A stretch of DNA of 64,000 nucleotides from Bacillota bacterium (lineage in GTDB: Bacteria > Bacillota > Clostridia > Christensenellales > SZUA-584), in the NCBI GenBank assembly GCA_023461435.1, contig JAEYLC010000010.1, positions 372,001-436,000 on the forward strand, read 5' to 3'. Under the pieces are notes generated by a model that ran no database searches, was not told where the DNA came from, and worked only from the letters and a program-made list of their open reading frames with translations. Below are positions 49,259 through 58,319 of the stretch, one piece after another (position 1 is the stretch's first letter; every line of letters starts with the position of its first letter). The position numbers and the translations under genes were made by a program.

Positions 49259-50353
49259 CTATAGCGTAAAGAATACAAAAGCGGCGATTAAGGCGGCAAG
49301 CGCCAGCGCGATGAGGCCGAGCTTCAGCACGCTCTTTGGAGAACTGCCTAAAATAATGCCCGTCTGTCCGTTGATATAAATATGATAGACCTTCTTTTTG
49401 TACCTGTATGTTCCTATCCAGACGGGAAGCAGCAGATGCTTGTATGAAATATCGGTGAAATCCGCGCAGGTGCTGACAGCGCCGACGGCATCGGCGCCGC
49501 GTTTGACGATGCCCAGCACGTCGTCGCGCACATTGCCGCCCATATAATCGAGCGCGCGGTTCCAAACCGACGCGAGGCCCGTTTTGCCGCGCGCGGCCAG
49601 ATATCCGGCCAGATATTTGGGCGCGAATTTGACAAGCTCATTGAGCTTAAAAGGTTCAAGTTTTTCGAGCGTCTTGGCGTCAAGCTGCTGCACGTCGTTA
49701 AATATGACGTTGCTGAATTTCTTCTCGAGCTGTCCCGAAACGAACCGCCAGCGCAGCTTTTTGACCTTTTGAGATTTTGTCTCGGTGTGGTCGTCTCCGG
49801 TGACGGTGGTGATTTCGGTATCCGTATAGCTGCTGGCAGCTTGACCGGTATACGACGCGTTGACGTGCGCGTCAAACAACCAGTACGGCAGATAGACGCC
49901 GGCCAGCGGGCCCGCGGCATATTCCGCTTTGAACGCGAACGGCGCGAGATACCGTTTGCCGATCCATTCCGGAACTTTTTCGCTCGCCTTGGCTGCGTCG
50001 ATTTTAAACGGAATCACCGCATCGGGACGGAGCCCCGGCGACTCTTCGGCATCGATGATGGGACCGGTCGCGCAAAACGCGCAGCTTACCATGCCATCAT
50101 CAGCAGCGGCAATCATTTTGGCGCCGCAGCCCGGGCATATGACGGTTTTTACGGGGATGCCCCAATCCCGCAGCATGGGATCGTTTTCTATGGCGGTAAA
50201 ATCAAAATCGACATGGTCGGTATCTTCAAAGCAGGCATTTTCCGTATGCCCGCAGCCGGGACACGAGAGCTTCCCCGAAGTTGGGTCCGGCTTCATTTCG
50301 AGCCCGCAAGCGGGGCACCTGTAAGCGTCGTCGCTCTGTTTGATTTTTCTCAC
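49259..50353 (-). CDS. Zinc-ribbon membrane protein
   Basis: A 364-residue protein. The N-terminus carries at least three CxxC pairs: CPACG and CPGCG (first ribbon, about residues 14-38), then CPGCG with CAFC (about 75-100). A TFIIB-like double ribbon is suggested. The middle (about 110-310) is a strand-rich domain with paired aromatic residues (VYLPYWLFDAHVNASYTG, LLPVWIGTYRYKKK). A single C-terminal helix (about 340-362) is the only membrane segment, a tail-anchor topology with the ribbons in the cytosol. The start is GTG 50353 behind GGGGGT; TTG 50368 is an alternative. Such proteins recur in Clostridia and actinobacteria without known function. Confidence 0.72.
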   Translation of the reverse strand: MRKIKQSDDAYRCPACGLEMKPDPTSGKLSCPGCGHTENACFEDTDHVDFDFTAIENDPMLRDWGIPVKTVICPGCGAKMIAAADDGMVSCAFCATGPIIDAEESPGLRPDAVIPFKIDAAKASEKVPEWIGKRYLAPFAFKAEYAAGPLAGVYLPYWLFDAHVNASYTGQAASSYTDTEITTVTGDDHTETKSQKVKKLRWRFVSGQLEKKFSNVIFNDVQQLDAKTLEKLEPFKLNELVKFAPKYLAGYLAARGKTGLASVWNRALDYMGGNVRDDVLGIVKRGADAVGAVSTCADFTDISYKHLLLPVWIGTYRYKKKVYHIYINGQTGIILGSSPKSVLKLGLIALALAALIAAFVFFTL

Positions 50354-50542
50354 CGCTGATACCCCCAAAACTTTTCAAATATTGGGCTTGTTTATAAAAG
50401 GCCCTTATGACGTATATATAACCATAATTGAAATTGTTTAACAAGGCGTATCAAATAACAATGACACAAGATAAGAGTTCCGGCTGAATATCAATCAAAG
50501 AAAAGTAATGCTCAAAGAAGGCAAACGATGCATTTTTAATGA

Positions 50543-50571
50543 TTGTGAAACAGCGGGATATTATATATAAT
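50543..50571 (+). promoter_or_regulatory. Promoter of the hutP-cmk-plsC-ispH operon
   Basis: TTGTGA (50543-50548), 17 bases, TATAAT (50566-50571). Confidence 0.75.
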
Positions 50572-50603
50572 AAACGCGAAATCATCATTGGGAGGTTCAA
50601 AAA

Positions 50604-51014
50604 ATGACGCCCGGGAGTAAAGAGATCGCCAAAGCGGCAATACGGCTTGCGTTGTCGTCATCGAGGGAGGATGAAAACACGCTCAAGGAACGATACGCAA
50701 CAAAGGGAATCAAGGTTGCCGCAGTCGATTTTGGAGGTGAGTATCTGGCGTCGGTGATGAGAATTGTCGAATGCTGTGTGGTCGCGGCCAAAAGAGAAAA
50801 AATCATCGGTGAAACACATCACGAGGAAGGCGCTGTGGCCGGCGCGGCAAGGGAAGCCATTTCTCAGATCACATCCAAAGCCATCGGGCTCAATGTCGGA
50901 GGGAAAATCGGCATTGCGCGCTGTGATGAGCATCTTGCGGTGGGCATTTTCTTCGGGATCGGCCTGTTGCATTTAAACGAAGTGGCCATTGGGCTGGGGC
51001 ACAGAGTGATATGA
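50604..51014 (+). CDS. HutP-family RNA-binding antiterminator-like protein
   Basis: A 136-residue protein. It matches the HutP family over its C-terminal half: GETHHEEGAVAGAAREAI, the strand LAVGIFFGIGLLHLNEVAIG and the terminal GLGH. B. subtilis HutP forms a hexamer that, with L-histidine and magnesium, binds UAG-repeat RNA and prevents termination of hut. No hut genes are here; the gene heads an operon with cmk, plsC and ispH-rpsA. The end overlaps cmk as ATGA. GGGAGG precedes the start. What RNA and ligand it uses is unknown. Confidence 0.82.
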   Translation: MTPGSKEIAKAAIRLALSSSREDENTLKERYATKGIKVAAVDFGGEYLASVMRIVECCVVAAKREKIIGETHHEEGAVAGAAREAISQITSKAIGLNVGGKIGIARCDEHLAVGIFFGIGLLHLNEVAIGLGHRVI

Positions 51015-51670
51015 TCAATATCGCAATTGACGGGCCTTCGGGCGCGGGGAAAAGCACGCTCGCCAAAGCCATCGCCAAAGAGCTTAATATCCATTATCTT
51101 GACACGGGCGCCATGTACCGCGGCGTTGCATATGCCGCGCTGCAGGCCGGTGTGGATGTGATGGACGCGGGCAAGGTCGAGCCGTTTTTAAACACCCTGA
51201 ATATACAGACTGTCTACGAAAATGATGAGCAGCGGGTGCTGGTCAACGGGCAAAACATAATGCCGTATATTCGCACACCTGAGGTTTCCAAAGGCGCTTC
51301 GGATGTTTCCGCCCACCCTTGTGTGCGCTTAAAGCTGGTTGCCATGCAGCGTGAGGTCGCAAAAGAATACGACGTTGTGCTGGATGGCCGTGACATCGGT
51401 ACGTTCGTGCTGCCGGACGCAAAATATAAGTTTTTCGTGACGGCGGATGTGGAAGAACGGGCGCGCAGGCGCTTTGAAGAAATGCAGCGAAGCGGCCTGA
51501 CCGGCGATTTTCAACAAGTGCTGGACGATATGCGCCGGCGTGACAAAAACGATTCTTCAAGAAGTCTGGCGCCGCTTAAAAAAGCGGATGACGCCATACT
51601 CATAGATACCACATCAATGGACATCGACGCGGTTGTAGGGCTGGTGTTGTCAAAACTCAGACAGGAGTAG
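51011..51670 (+). CDS. cmk: Cytidylate kinase
   Basis: A 219-residue enzyme that phosphorylates CMP and dCMP. P-loop IDGPSGAGKSTLAK (about 5-18), YLDTGAMYRGVAY, the conserved VLDGRDIGTFVLPDA and the lid RDKNDSSR are all present. Translation is coupled to the HutP-family gene. The cmk-plsC-ispH/rpsA order is a conserved block in Clostridia. Confidence 0.97.
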   Translation: MINIAIDGPSGAGKSTLAKAIAKELNIHYLDTGAMYRGVAYAALQAGVDVMDAGKVEPFLNTLNIQTVYENDEQRVLVNGQNIMPYIRTPEVSKGASDVSAHPCVRLKLVAMQREVAKEYDVVLDGRDIGTFVLPDAKYKFFVTADVEERARRRFEEMQRSGLTGDFQQVLDDMRRRDKNDSSRSLAPLKKADDAILIDTTSMDIDAVVGLVLSKLRQE

Positions 51671-51673
51671 GCT

Positions 51674-52261
51674 ATGCTTTATCAAATACTCAGATATATC
51701 GGAATGCCTATCGTTTATTTGCTGTACTTCCCGAAAATAATAGGTAAAAAGAACAGAAAAATTAAAGGCAGAGCCGTGGTCATTTCCAATCACATCAGCA
51801 ACTGGGATCCGCTTTTGATTGCCGTTATATTCCGGCGCCAGATATTCTGGATGGGCAAGGCGGAGCTCTTTAAAAGCAAGCTTGCCCGGCTGTTTTTCAA
51901 GATGGTCAAAGCGTTTCCGGTCCGGCGCGGCGAGGGAGACCTCGCGGCCATCCGTCATGCGTTCCGCGTTTTAAGAGACGGCAAGCTGTTTGGCATTTTT
52001 CCGGAGGGGACGCGCATTAAGGGCGGAGAGATTTCAAGGTTTGAGCCCGGCACCTCTATGATCGCGCTGAAAAATGACGCGCCGGTGATTCCGATCTATA
52101 TAAAAGGAAAATACAAGCCGTTCAGAAGAATGAAGGTCATCATCGGGGAGCCGGTCCGTCTGGCCGATTATGTGGGGCCTAAAACGGATACGGCGTCTGT
52201 GGAAGCCGCAACACGCTTTCTCGAAAGCAAAATCAAAGATTTGAAAAACACAACGTTTTAG
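51674..52261 (+). CDS. plsC: 1-acylglycerol-3-phosphate acyltransferase
   Basis: A 195-residue acyltransferase that makes phosphatidic acid in phospholipid synthesis. Motif I is NHISNWD (HxxxxD), motif III FPEGTRIKG, and IPIYIKGKYKPF fits motif IV. An N-terminal hydrophobic segment (about 5-20) associates it with the membrane. The ribosome site AGGAGTAGG overlaps the cmk stop, and ispH follows after eight bases. Confidence 0.94.
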   Translation: MLYQILRYIGMPIVYLLYFPKIIGKKNRKIKGRAVVISNHISNWDPLLIAVIFRRQIFWMGKAELFKSKLARLFFKMVKAFPVRRGEGDLAAIRHAFRVLRDGKLFGIFPEGTRIKGGEISRFEPGTSMIALKNDAPVIPIYIKGKYKPFRRMKVIIGEPVRLADYVGPKTDTASVEAATRFLESKIKDLKNTTF

Positions 52262-52269
52262 GTGTCAAA

Positions 52270-54420
52270 GTGGTCATATTAGCAAAAAACGCAGGCTTCT
52301 GCTTCGGAGTGAAACGGGCCGTCGAGGCCGTGGAAAAGAATATCGGCAACCATATTGTCACACTCGGGCCGTTGATCCACAACAGGGATGTGGTGCAGTC
52401 GCTTGAGAATAAAGGTGTGCGGTGCGTGGAATCTATCGGCGACGTTGAGCCCGGAGAAACCGTGGTCATAAGGTCGCATGGCGCCACGCCGGACGTTTAC
52501 AAGGATTTGGAGGGAAAAGGGCTCGCTTTCATAGACGCGACCTGCCCTTTCGTGAAGCGCATTCATGAGCGTGTGATCAGGGCGAGAGAAGAGGGAAAGG
52601 CTGTCGTCATTGTCGGAGAAGCGGGCCACCCCGAAGTTGACGGCATACTCGGATGGGCGGGAGATCATGCTTACGTCGTTTATACGCAGGAGGACGCGGC
52701 GGCGCTGCCTCAAATGGAAGAATGCGTGGTGGTGGCGCAGACGACGATCACGCTTAATAGATGGCGGCAGATACTCAGCGCTCTGGAGAAAAAAATCGGC
52801 ATTGTCACGCCATTCATGAGCATCTGCAATGCGACGCAGCAGCGTCAGGACGAGGCAAGGCGGATCGCTCAGAAAGCCGATGTTATGATCGTTGTGGGCG
52901 GAAAGCAAAGTTCCAATACAAGGAAGCTTTTTGAATTATGCCAAGCGTACTGTAAAAATGTTTATCATATTGAGCATAAAAGTGAACTATCACTTGAAAA
53001 AATGCGGTTTGGTGATATAATAGGCATTGTCGCCGGTGCATCAACACCGGATACGATGATTAGGGAGGTTTTTGACTACATGATTGAAAATGAGAAAGTG
53101 CTGCCGGTCACTGAGGGTGAGCAGGTCACCACTGAAGAGGCGGCAGCCAACGACATGGTAGACACTAGTGACACCGAGTCTACCGCGGACGAATCAGCCA
53201 CATCCCAGGAAGACACAGAAACAAAGACAACGCAGGCTCCGGCAACAGAAAAGGATGAGTTCCTGGAAGGTTTGGAGAAGGTTGTTCGTCTGAAGAAGGG
53301 TCAGATCATAACAGGTAACATCGTACAGGTCACGGATGATGATGTATGTGTCAATATAGGTTATAAATCAGACGGAATCATATTGCGCAATGAGTTATCC
53401 CTTGAAGACATCAATCCCAAGGATGCATTCCAAATCGGCGACGAAATTGAAGCTGAAGTGATCAGCTTAAACGACGGTGAAGGCAACGTCCTTCTCTCGA
53501 GAAAGCGTATCGAAAAGAAACTGAACTGGCAGAAGATCCAGGAAAATGTCGGTACGGACAAGCTTTACAATTGTATCGTGAAGAAAGCCGTTAAAGGCGG
53601 CGTCACAACGAAGATAGAAGGTTACAGCGCGTTCATTCCCGCGTCGCATCTTTCGCTCAAATATGTGGAAGATTTGAAGCAGTTTGAAGGCAAAGAGCTC
53701 GAAGTCACGCTGATTGATGCGGACAAAAAGCAGGAGCGTCTTGTGGCCTCCTACAAAGGCGTGCTCTTAAGAGAGAAAAAGGAAAACGAGAAGAAACTCT
53801 GGGAGAGCTTTACAAAAGGCCAGCATGTGACGGGCGTTGTCAAAAGGCTCACCGATTTCGGTGCGTTTGTGGATGTCGGCGGCGTCGACGGTCTGCTGCA
53901 CATTTCCGATCTCGCATGGAACCGCGTCAAGCATCCGTCGGATGTCGTGTCCGAAGGTCAGGAGCTCGAGCTTCTGGTGCTCAATGTGGATCCCGCGAAG
54001 AAGAAGATCGCGCTTGGATATAAGCAGCTGATGCCAAAGCCCTGGGACCTTGTCACCGAAAAATACGGCGTCGGCGATGTCGTGAAGGGCAAAGTGGTGC
54101 GCATTGTGCCGTTTGGCGCATTTATACAGCTGGAAACTGGTATTGACGGTCTCGTGCATATTTCACAGATCTCCGCTCACCGTCTGGAAAAGGTGGAAGA
54201 CGCGTTGCGCGTCGGCGACGAGGTGGAAGCGAAAGTGCTCGAGGTAAATCCGGAAAAGCGCAAGATCAGCCTTTCCATAAAGGCCTTGCTGCCGGTGGTG
54301 GAAAAGCCCGTTGAAAAACAGGAGGAAGTGGAGAAGGAAGACGATTTCCACTATGAAATACCGCCTGTACAGGAGTCAACAGTGTCTTTGGCGGATTTTT
54401 TTCCAAAAAAAGATGAATAA
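52270..54420 (+). CDS. ispH: IspH-ribosomal protein S1 fusion
   Basis: A 716-residue bifunctional protein. Residues 1-280 are 4-hydroxy-3-methylbut-2-enyl diphosphate reductase, last step of the MEP isoprenoid pathway. The three 4Fe-4S cysteines lie in AGFCFGVKRA, DATCPFVKRIH and SICNATQQRQ, and GEAGHPEVDG and AQTTITL surround the substrate. An acidic Thr/Ser/Glu linker (about 285-335) leads to four S1 RNA-binding domains (about 338-685). The last two are the most canonical (LTDFGAFVDVGGVDGLLHIS, VPFGAFIQLETGIDGLVHIS). The fusion is known in Clostridia. The start is GTG behind AGGTG. Confidence 0.95.
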   Translation: MVILAKNAGFCFGVKRAVEAVEKNIGNHIVTLGPLIHNRDVVQSLENKGVRCVESIGDVEPGETVVIRSHGATPDVYKDLEGKGLAFIDATCPFVKRIHERVIRAREEGKAVVIVGEAGHPEVDGILGWAGDHAYVVYTQEDAAALPQMEECVVVAQTTITLNRWRQILSALEKKIGIVTPFMSICNATQQRQDEARRIAQKADVMIVVGGKQSSNTRKLFELCQAYCKNVYHIEHKSELSLEKMRFGDIIGIVAGASTPDTMIREVFDYMIENEKVLPVTEGEQVTTEEAAANDMVDTSDTESTADESATSQEDTETKTTQAPATEKDEFLEGLEKVVRLKKGQIITGNIVQVTDDDVCVNIGYKSDGIILRNELSLEDINPKDAFQIGDEIEAEVISLNDGEGNVLLSRKRIEKKLNWQKIQENVGTDKLYNCIVKKAVKGGVTTKIEGYSAFIPASHLSLKYVEDLKQFEGKELEVTLIDADKKQERLVASYKGVLLREKKENEKKLWESFTKGQHVTGVVKRLTDFGAFVDVGGVDGLLHISDLAWNRVKHPSDVVSEGQELELLVLNVDPAKKKIALGYKQLMPKPWDLVTEKYGVGDVVKGKVVRIVPFGAFIQLETGIDGLVHISQISAHRLEKVEDALRVGDEVEAKVLEVNPEKRKISLSIKALLPVVEKPVEKQEEVEKEDDFHYEIPPVQESTVSLADFFPKKDE

Positions 54421-54607
54421 CACTTGAATATTTGTGACTAATCTGGTAATAATGATTAATGACCTCACAAAATATATTAAGACCCCCTTTACATTGGTCG
54501 TGATGCAAATCGCGACTCTTTTTTTACCTTTTCAACTTAAATAGTCACTTTTGCTCGGCTTAAAATGGTGATATACTAGACGAAAACAAAAAGATGATGG
54601 AGAACGG

Positions 54608-57166
54608 ATGAAAAAAACACTGATGGCCGTTGACGGCAACAGCCTGATGCACCGTGCGTTCTATGCGCTTCAGACAGTCATGACAAACGCAGCCGGCGAA
54701 TATACCAACGCCGTTTACGGCTTTTTCTCCATGCTGATCAACGCGCTCGCCACGCTTTCACCGGATTATCTCGCGATCGCGTTTGACATGAAGGGCAAAA
54801 CGTTCCGGCATGAATCATACGCCGAATACAAGGGGACGCGAAAGGAAACGCCGGAGGAGCTGATACCGCAGTTTGGCACGCTCAAACGGGCGCTTGAAGA
54901 CATCGGCATCGCGGTGCTTGAAAAAGAGGGCTTTGAAGCCGACGACATATTGGGCGTTCTCTCAAGGCTGGCCGACGAGAACGGCATGGAGTCCGTATTA
55001 TTGACGGGAGACAAGGACGCGCTTCAGCTCGTGTCCGATTCGTGCCGCGTGATGCTCACAAGAAAAGGCGTGAGCGAGCTCGAGGTGTATGACAAGCAAA
55101 AATTATATGAGGTTTATCGGCTGGCACCCGCGCAGATCATCGATCTGAAAGGCTTTATGGGCGACAAGTCGGACAATATTCCGGGCGTGCCCGGCGTGGG
55201 CGAAAAGACGGCGCTGAATCTGCTGTATGAATACAAAGATATGGACGGCGTTTACGCGCATATTGATGACGTGAAGGGCAGGCTTAAAGACAAGCTGGCC
55301 GAAAATAAAGAGCTCGCAGAGCTGAGCCGGCAGCTCGCCACGATCGATGTGTTTGCGCCCGTCGAGGTGGATATGGCTTCGCTCGCGTTTTCCGGCCTCT
55401 CGGAGAGCAACGCAGGCGCCGCCTTTCAGCGGCTTTCGTTTGCGTCGCTGCTGAAACGCATCGGCGCATCGGTGGAAAAACCCGAAACCGCCGTGACGGA
55501 ATGTAAAAATGTAGAAAACATTGACGCGCTCAAAGCAATGACGGAGGAGGCATGGCGGCAGGATACGCTGGCTGTCGATTTCGCGGATAACATTTTTGTT
55601 GCGTTTTCAAAAGATAAGCAGTTTGAGATCATATCGGAGCATTCGCTGCTCAATCTGGATTTTTCGCGCGAGACCGTGCTGCACGCGCTGCAACCGCTGC
55701 TGGAGGACAAAGGGATCACAAAGCTGCTGTACGACGCCAAAACGGTGATCCCCATGCTGGCTGACTACGGCGTGGCGGTGAAGGGCGGGCTTTTCGATGT
55801 CAAGCTCGCCGAATACGCGATCGACCCGGCGTCGGCGGGATGGTCTTTAAGCAAGCTGGCGGAAAAATATCATCTGGGCGGGTGCGCGTCGGCGATTTAC
55901 GGCATGCACAGCCTGCAGACGGACAAGATGAAGGAAGACGGCGTCTGGTCCGTGTATAACGATATCGAGCTGCCTCTGATGCGCGTGCTGCTCGATATAG
56001 AGCAGACAGGCTTTAAAATTGACTTAAGCGAGCTCGCGGTTTACGACGAGAAGCTCACTGCCGAGATCAATGCGCTGACGGCGGCGATATACGACATATG
56101 CGGCTTCTCCGATTTCAATATCAACTCGACAAAGCAGCTCGGGCAGGTGCTTTTTGAAAGGCTCGGCCTGCCGTCCGGCAAGAAGAGCAAAACGGGCTAT
56201 TCCACGGATATAGAGGTGCTCGAAAAGCTCTCGGATAAACATCCCGTGATCGATAAGATCATAGAATACAGAAGGCTCACAAAGCTTAAGAGCACTTACC
56301 TTGACGGCCTCAAGAAGATCGCCGACAGCGAGGGGTTCGTGCATACCACGTTCGTGCAGATATCCACGGTCACGGGCCGCATTTCGAGCAAGGAGCCCAA
56401 TCTGCAGAACATTCCGATACGCACGCAGGAAGGCCGGGAGATACGGCGGCTGTTCCTGCCGTCTTCACAGGAGCGCAGCCTCGTCTCGGCGGACTATTCG
56501 CAGATCGAGCTGCGCATTCTCGCCGCGATATCGGGCGATGAGGTGATGAAGGACGCGTTTGCGTCGGGCGTCGATATCCACACGCGCACCGCGTCCGAGG
56601 TGTTCGGCGTGCCAGTCGAGGCTGTTTCCGATGTGATGAGGCGCAGCGCCAAAGCGGTCAACTTCGGCATCGTGTACGGCATCAGCGATTTCGGTCTGGC
56701 CAGAAATCTGAACATTCCCGTAAAAAAAGCAGCGGGCTATATTGAGCGCTATTTCGAACGGTTTTCCGCCGTGCGCGCCTATATGGATAACATCATCGCG
56801 AAGGCCAAGGCGGACGGGTATGTGACCACGCTGCTCGGCAGACGGCGTTATCTGCCGGAGCTGCGCTCCAGCAACTACAATGTGCGCTCCTTCGGGGAAA
56901 GGGCCGCGCTCAATACGCCGATTCAGGGAACGGCGGCCGATATCATCAAGCTCGCGATGATCGACGTGTGGAGCAAGCTCAGGGACGGCAATTACGCCTC
57001 AAAACTGATTTTGCAGGTGCACGACGAACTTGTCATCGATACGGCAGCGGATGAAGTGAGCGCGGTGAAAGCGCTGCTCAAAGAATGTATGGAAAACGCT
57101 TACCCGATGGATGTGCCGCTGCAAGCGCAGGTCAGCGTCGGCAAGAACTGGCTGGACGCAAAATGA
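54608..57166 (+). CDS. polA: DNA polymerase I
   Basis: An 852-residue family A polymerase. The 5'-3' exonuclease/flap domain (1-290) has AVDGNSLMHRAFYA, EADDILG, TGDKDALQL and the GDKSDNIPGVPGVGEKTA helix-hairpin-helix. The central 3'-5' exonuclease fold (about 305-465) is degenerate: the DxE motif reads VDFADN, so proofreading is probably lost, as in Bst and Taq enzymes. The polymerase domain follows with SADYSQIELRILA (motif A), RRSAKAVNFGIVYG (motif B) and LQVHDELVID (motif C). The ATG follows GGAGAACGG. The stop overlaps coaE as ATGA. Confidence 0.97.
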   Translation: MKKTLMAVDGNSLMHRAFYALQTVMTNAAGEYTNAVYGFFSMLINALATLSPDYLAIAFDMKGKTFRHESYAEYKGTRKETPEELIPQFGTLKRALEDIGIAVLEKEGFEADDILGVLSRLADENGMESVLLTGDKDALQLVSDSCRVMLTRKGVSELEVYDKQKLYEVYRLAPAQIIDLKGFMGDKSDNIPGVPGVGEKTALNLLYEYKDMDGVYAHIDDVKGRLKDKLAENKELAELSRQLATIDVFAPVEVDMASLAFSGLSESNAGAAFQRLSFASLLKRIGASVEKPETAVTECKNVENIDALKAMTEEAWRQDTLAVDFADNIFVAFSKDKQFEIISEHSLLNLDFSRETVLHALQPLLEDKGITKLLYDAKTVIPMLADYGVAVKGGLFDVKLAEYAIDPASAGWSLSKLAEKYHLGGCASAIYGMHSLQTDKMKEDGVWSVYNDIELPLMRVLLDIEQTGFKIDLSELAVYDEKLTAEINALTAAIYDICGFSDFNINSTKQLGQVLFERLGLPSGKKSKTGYSTDIEVLEKLSDKHPVIDKIIEYRRLTKLKSTYLDGLKKIADSEGFVHTTFVQISTVTGRISSKEPNLQNIPIRTQEGREIRRLFLPSSQERSLVSADYSQIELRILAAISGDEVMKDAFASGVDIHTRTASEVFGVPVEAVSDVMRRSAKAVNFGIVYGISDFGLARNLNIPVKKAAGYIERYFERFSAVRAYMDNIIAKAKADGYVTTLLGRRRYLPELRSSNYNVRSFGERAALNTPIQGTAADIIKLAMIDVWSKLRDGNYASKLILQVHDELVIDTAADEVSAVKALLKECMENAYPMDVPLQAQVSVGKNWLDAK

Positions 57167-57741
57167 GAATCGGGATCACCGGCGGCATAGGCTCGGGGAA
57201 ATCCGAGGTCACGAGGTATTTAAGGAGCCTCGGCGAATATGTGATCTGCGCGGATGAGGTCTCAAAGCAGATCGTGATGCCGGGCGAGGAGGGAGCGGCT
57301 GCGCTCAGGCGGGTTTTCGGCGACGGTTTCTTTCTTGAGGACGGATCGCTGAACAGAAAAAAGCTTGCCGATGAGGTTTTCAGCAGCGACGAACGCCTGA
57401 AAGTGCTCAATGATACGCTGCATCCGCTGATCCTTAAGCGCATCGAGTATTTGGCGCAGCAAAAACAGGGCCGCGTGTTTATCGACGCGGCGCTGCTCAT
57501 ACAGACGGGCATGAGTAAAACGGTGGATATTGTTTGGTTGGTGGTGGCCGGTTTAAATACGCGCATCGCGCGCGTGGTGAAACGGGATGGTTTATCGGCG
57601 GCTGAGGTGGAACGCAGAATCGCAAGCCAGATCAGCGATGAAGAGATGTCGCGGTTCGCCGATGAGATCATTCAAAATGACGGCAGCTTGTCCGCCCTGA
57701 AAAGAAAAGTGGACGATCTGCTCAGCACACTGAAAATGTGA
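57163..57741 (+). CDS. coaE: Dephospho-CoA kinase
   Basis: A 192-residue kinase for the last step of coenzyme A synthesis. P-loop GITGGIGSGKSEVTRYL, the substrate Asp in ICADEVSKQ, HPLI in the lid-proximal helix, and FIDAALLIQTG are as expected. Translation is coupled to polA by ATGA; polA-coaE adjacency is common in Bacillota. The lytic transglycosylase follows after eight bases. Confidence 0.96.
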   Translation: MRIGITGGIGSGKSEVTRYLRSLGEYVICADEVSKQIVMPGEEGAAALRRVFGDGFFLEDGSLNRKKLADEVFSSDERLKVLNDTLHPLILKRIEYLAQQKQGRVFIDAALLIQTGMSKTVDIVWLVVAGLNTRIARVVKRDGLSAAEVERRIASQISDEEMSRFADEIIQNDGSLSALKRKVDDLLSTLKM

Positions 57742-57749
57742 GGTAAAAA

Positions 57750-58319
57750 ATGACCGGTCAAAGAAGAAGAAAAGACGAATATAAGAATCGAAGCAGAACA
57801 TGGACGATCATTTGCGTCGTACTGGTCTGCGCAATTGCGCTGCTGCTGCGCGGCGTGATCGTGTACCAGATCTATCCGCTCAAATTTGTCGATGAGATTA
57901 AGCAGTACAGCGGCGAATACGCGCAGGATCCTTATTTTGTGAGCGCGGTGATATGTACGGAAAGCGGCTTTGACGAGACGGCGGTATCGAGCCGCGGCGC
58001 GATGGGGCTCATGCAAATCATGCCGGATACAGGCGCGTGGGCGGCTGAAAAAATCGGCATTGCGGATTTTACGACAGAGATGCTGAACCAGCCCGATGTG
58101 AATATCCGCATCGGCTGCTGGTATCTAAACTATTTGAGTGATATGTTCGGCGGAGATGTGGATAAGGTGATGGCCGCTTACAACGCGGGCCCGAATAATG
58201 TGATCGAGTGGGCGGGTGACGGCAAACTCACGGATATTCCTTTCGGAGAGACAAAGGATTATCTTAAAAAGGTCACGAGAAACCTCCAGATTTATAAGGG
58301 ACTGTACGATGAATTTTAA
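57750..58319 (+). CDS. Membrane-anchored lytic transglycosylase (SLT domain)
   Basis: A 189-residue protein. An N-terminal membrane helix (about 18-38) precedes an SLT goose-lysozyme-like domain. The catalytic Glu is in VICTESGFDETAVS, with the GAMGLMQIMPDT and AAYNAGPNNV signatures. It cleaves glycan strands of peptidoglycan with formation of 1,6-anhydro ends. It follows coaE closely, as similar genes do in many Clostridia. Its 3' end overlaps the next gene by 11 bases. Confidence 0.94.
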   Translation: MTGQRRRKDEYKNRSRTWTIICVVLVCAIALLLRGVIVYQIYPLKFVDEIKQYSGEYAQDPYFVSAVICTESGFDETAVSSRGAMGLMQIMPDTGAWAAEKIGIADFTTEMLNQPDVNIRIGCWYLNYLSDMFGGDVDKVMAAYNAGPNNVIEWAGDGKLTDIPFGETKDYLKKVTRNLQIYKGLYDEF

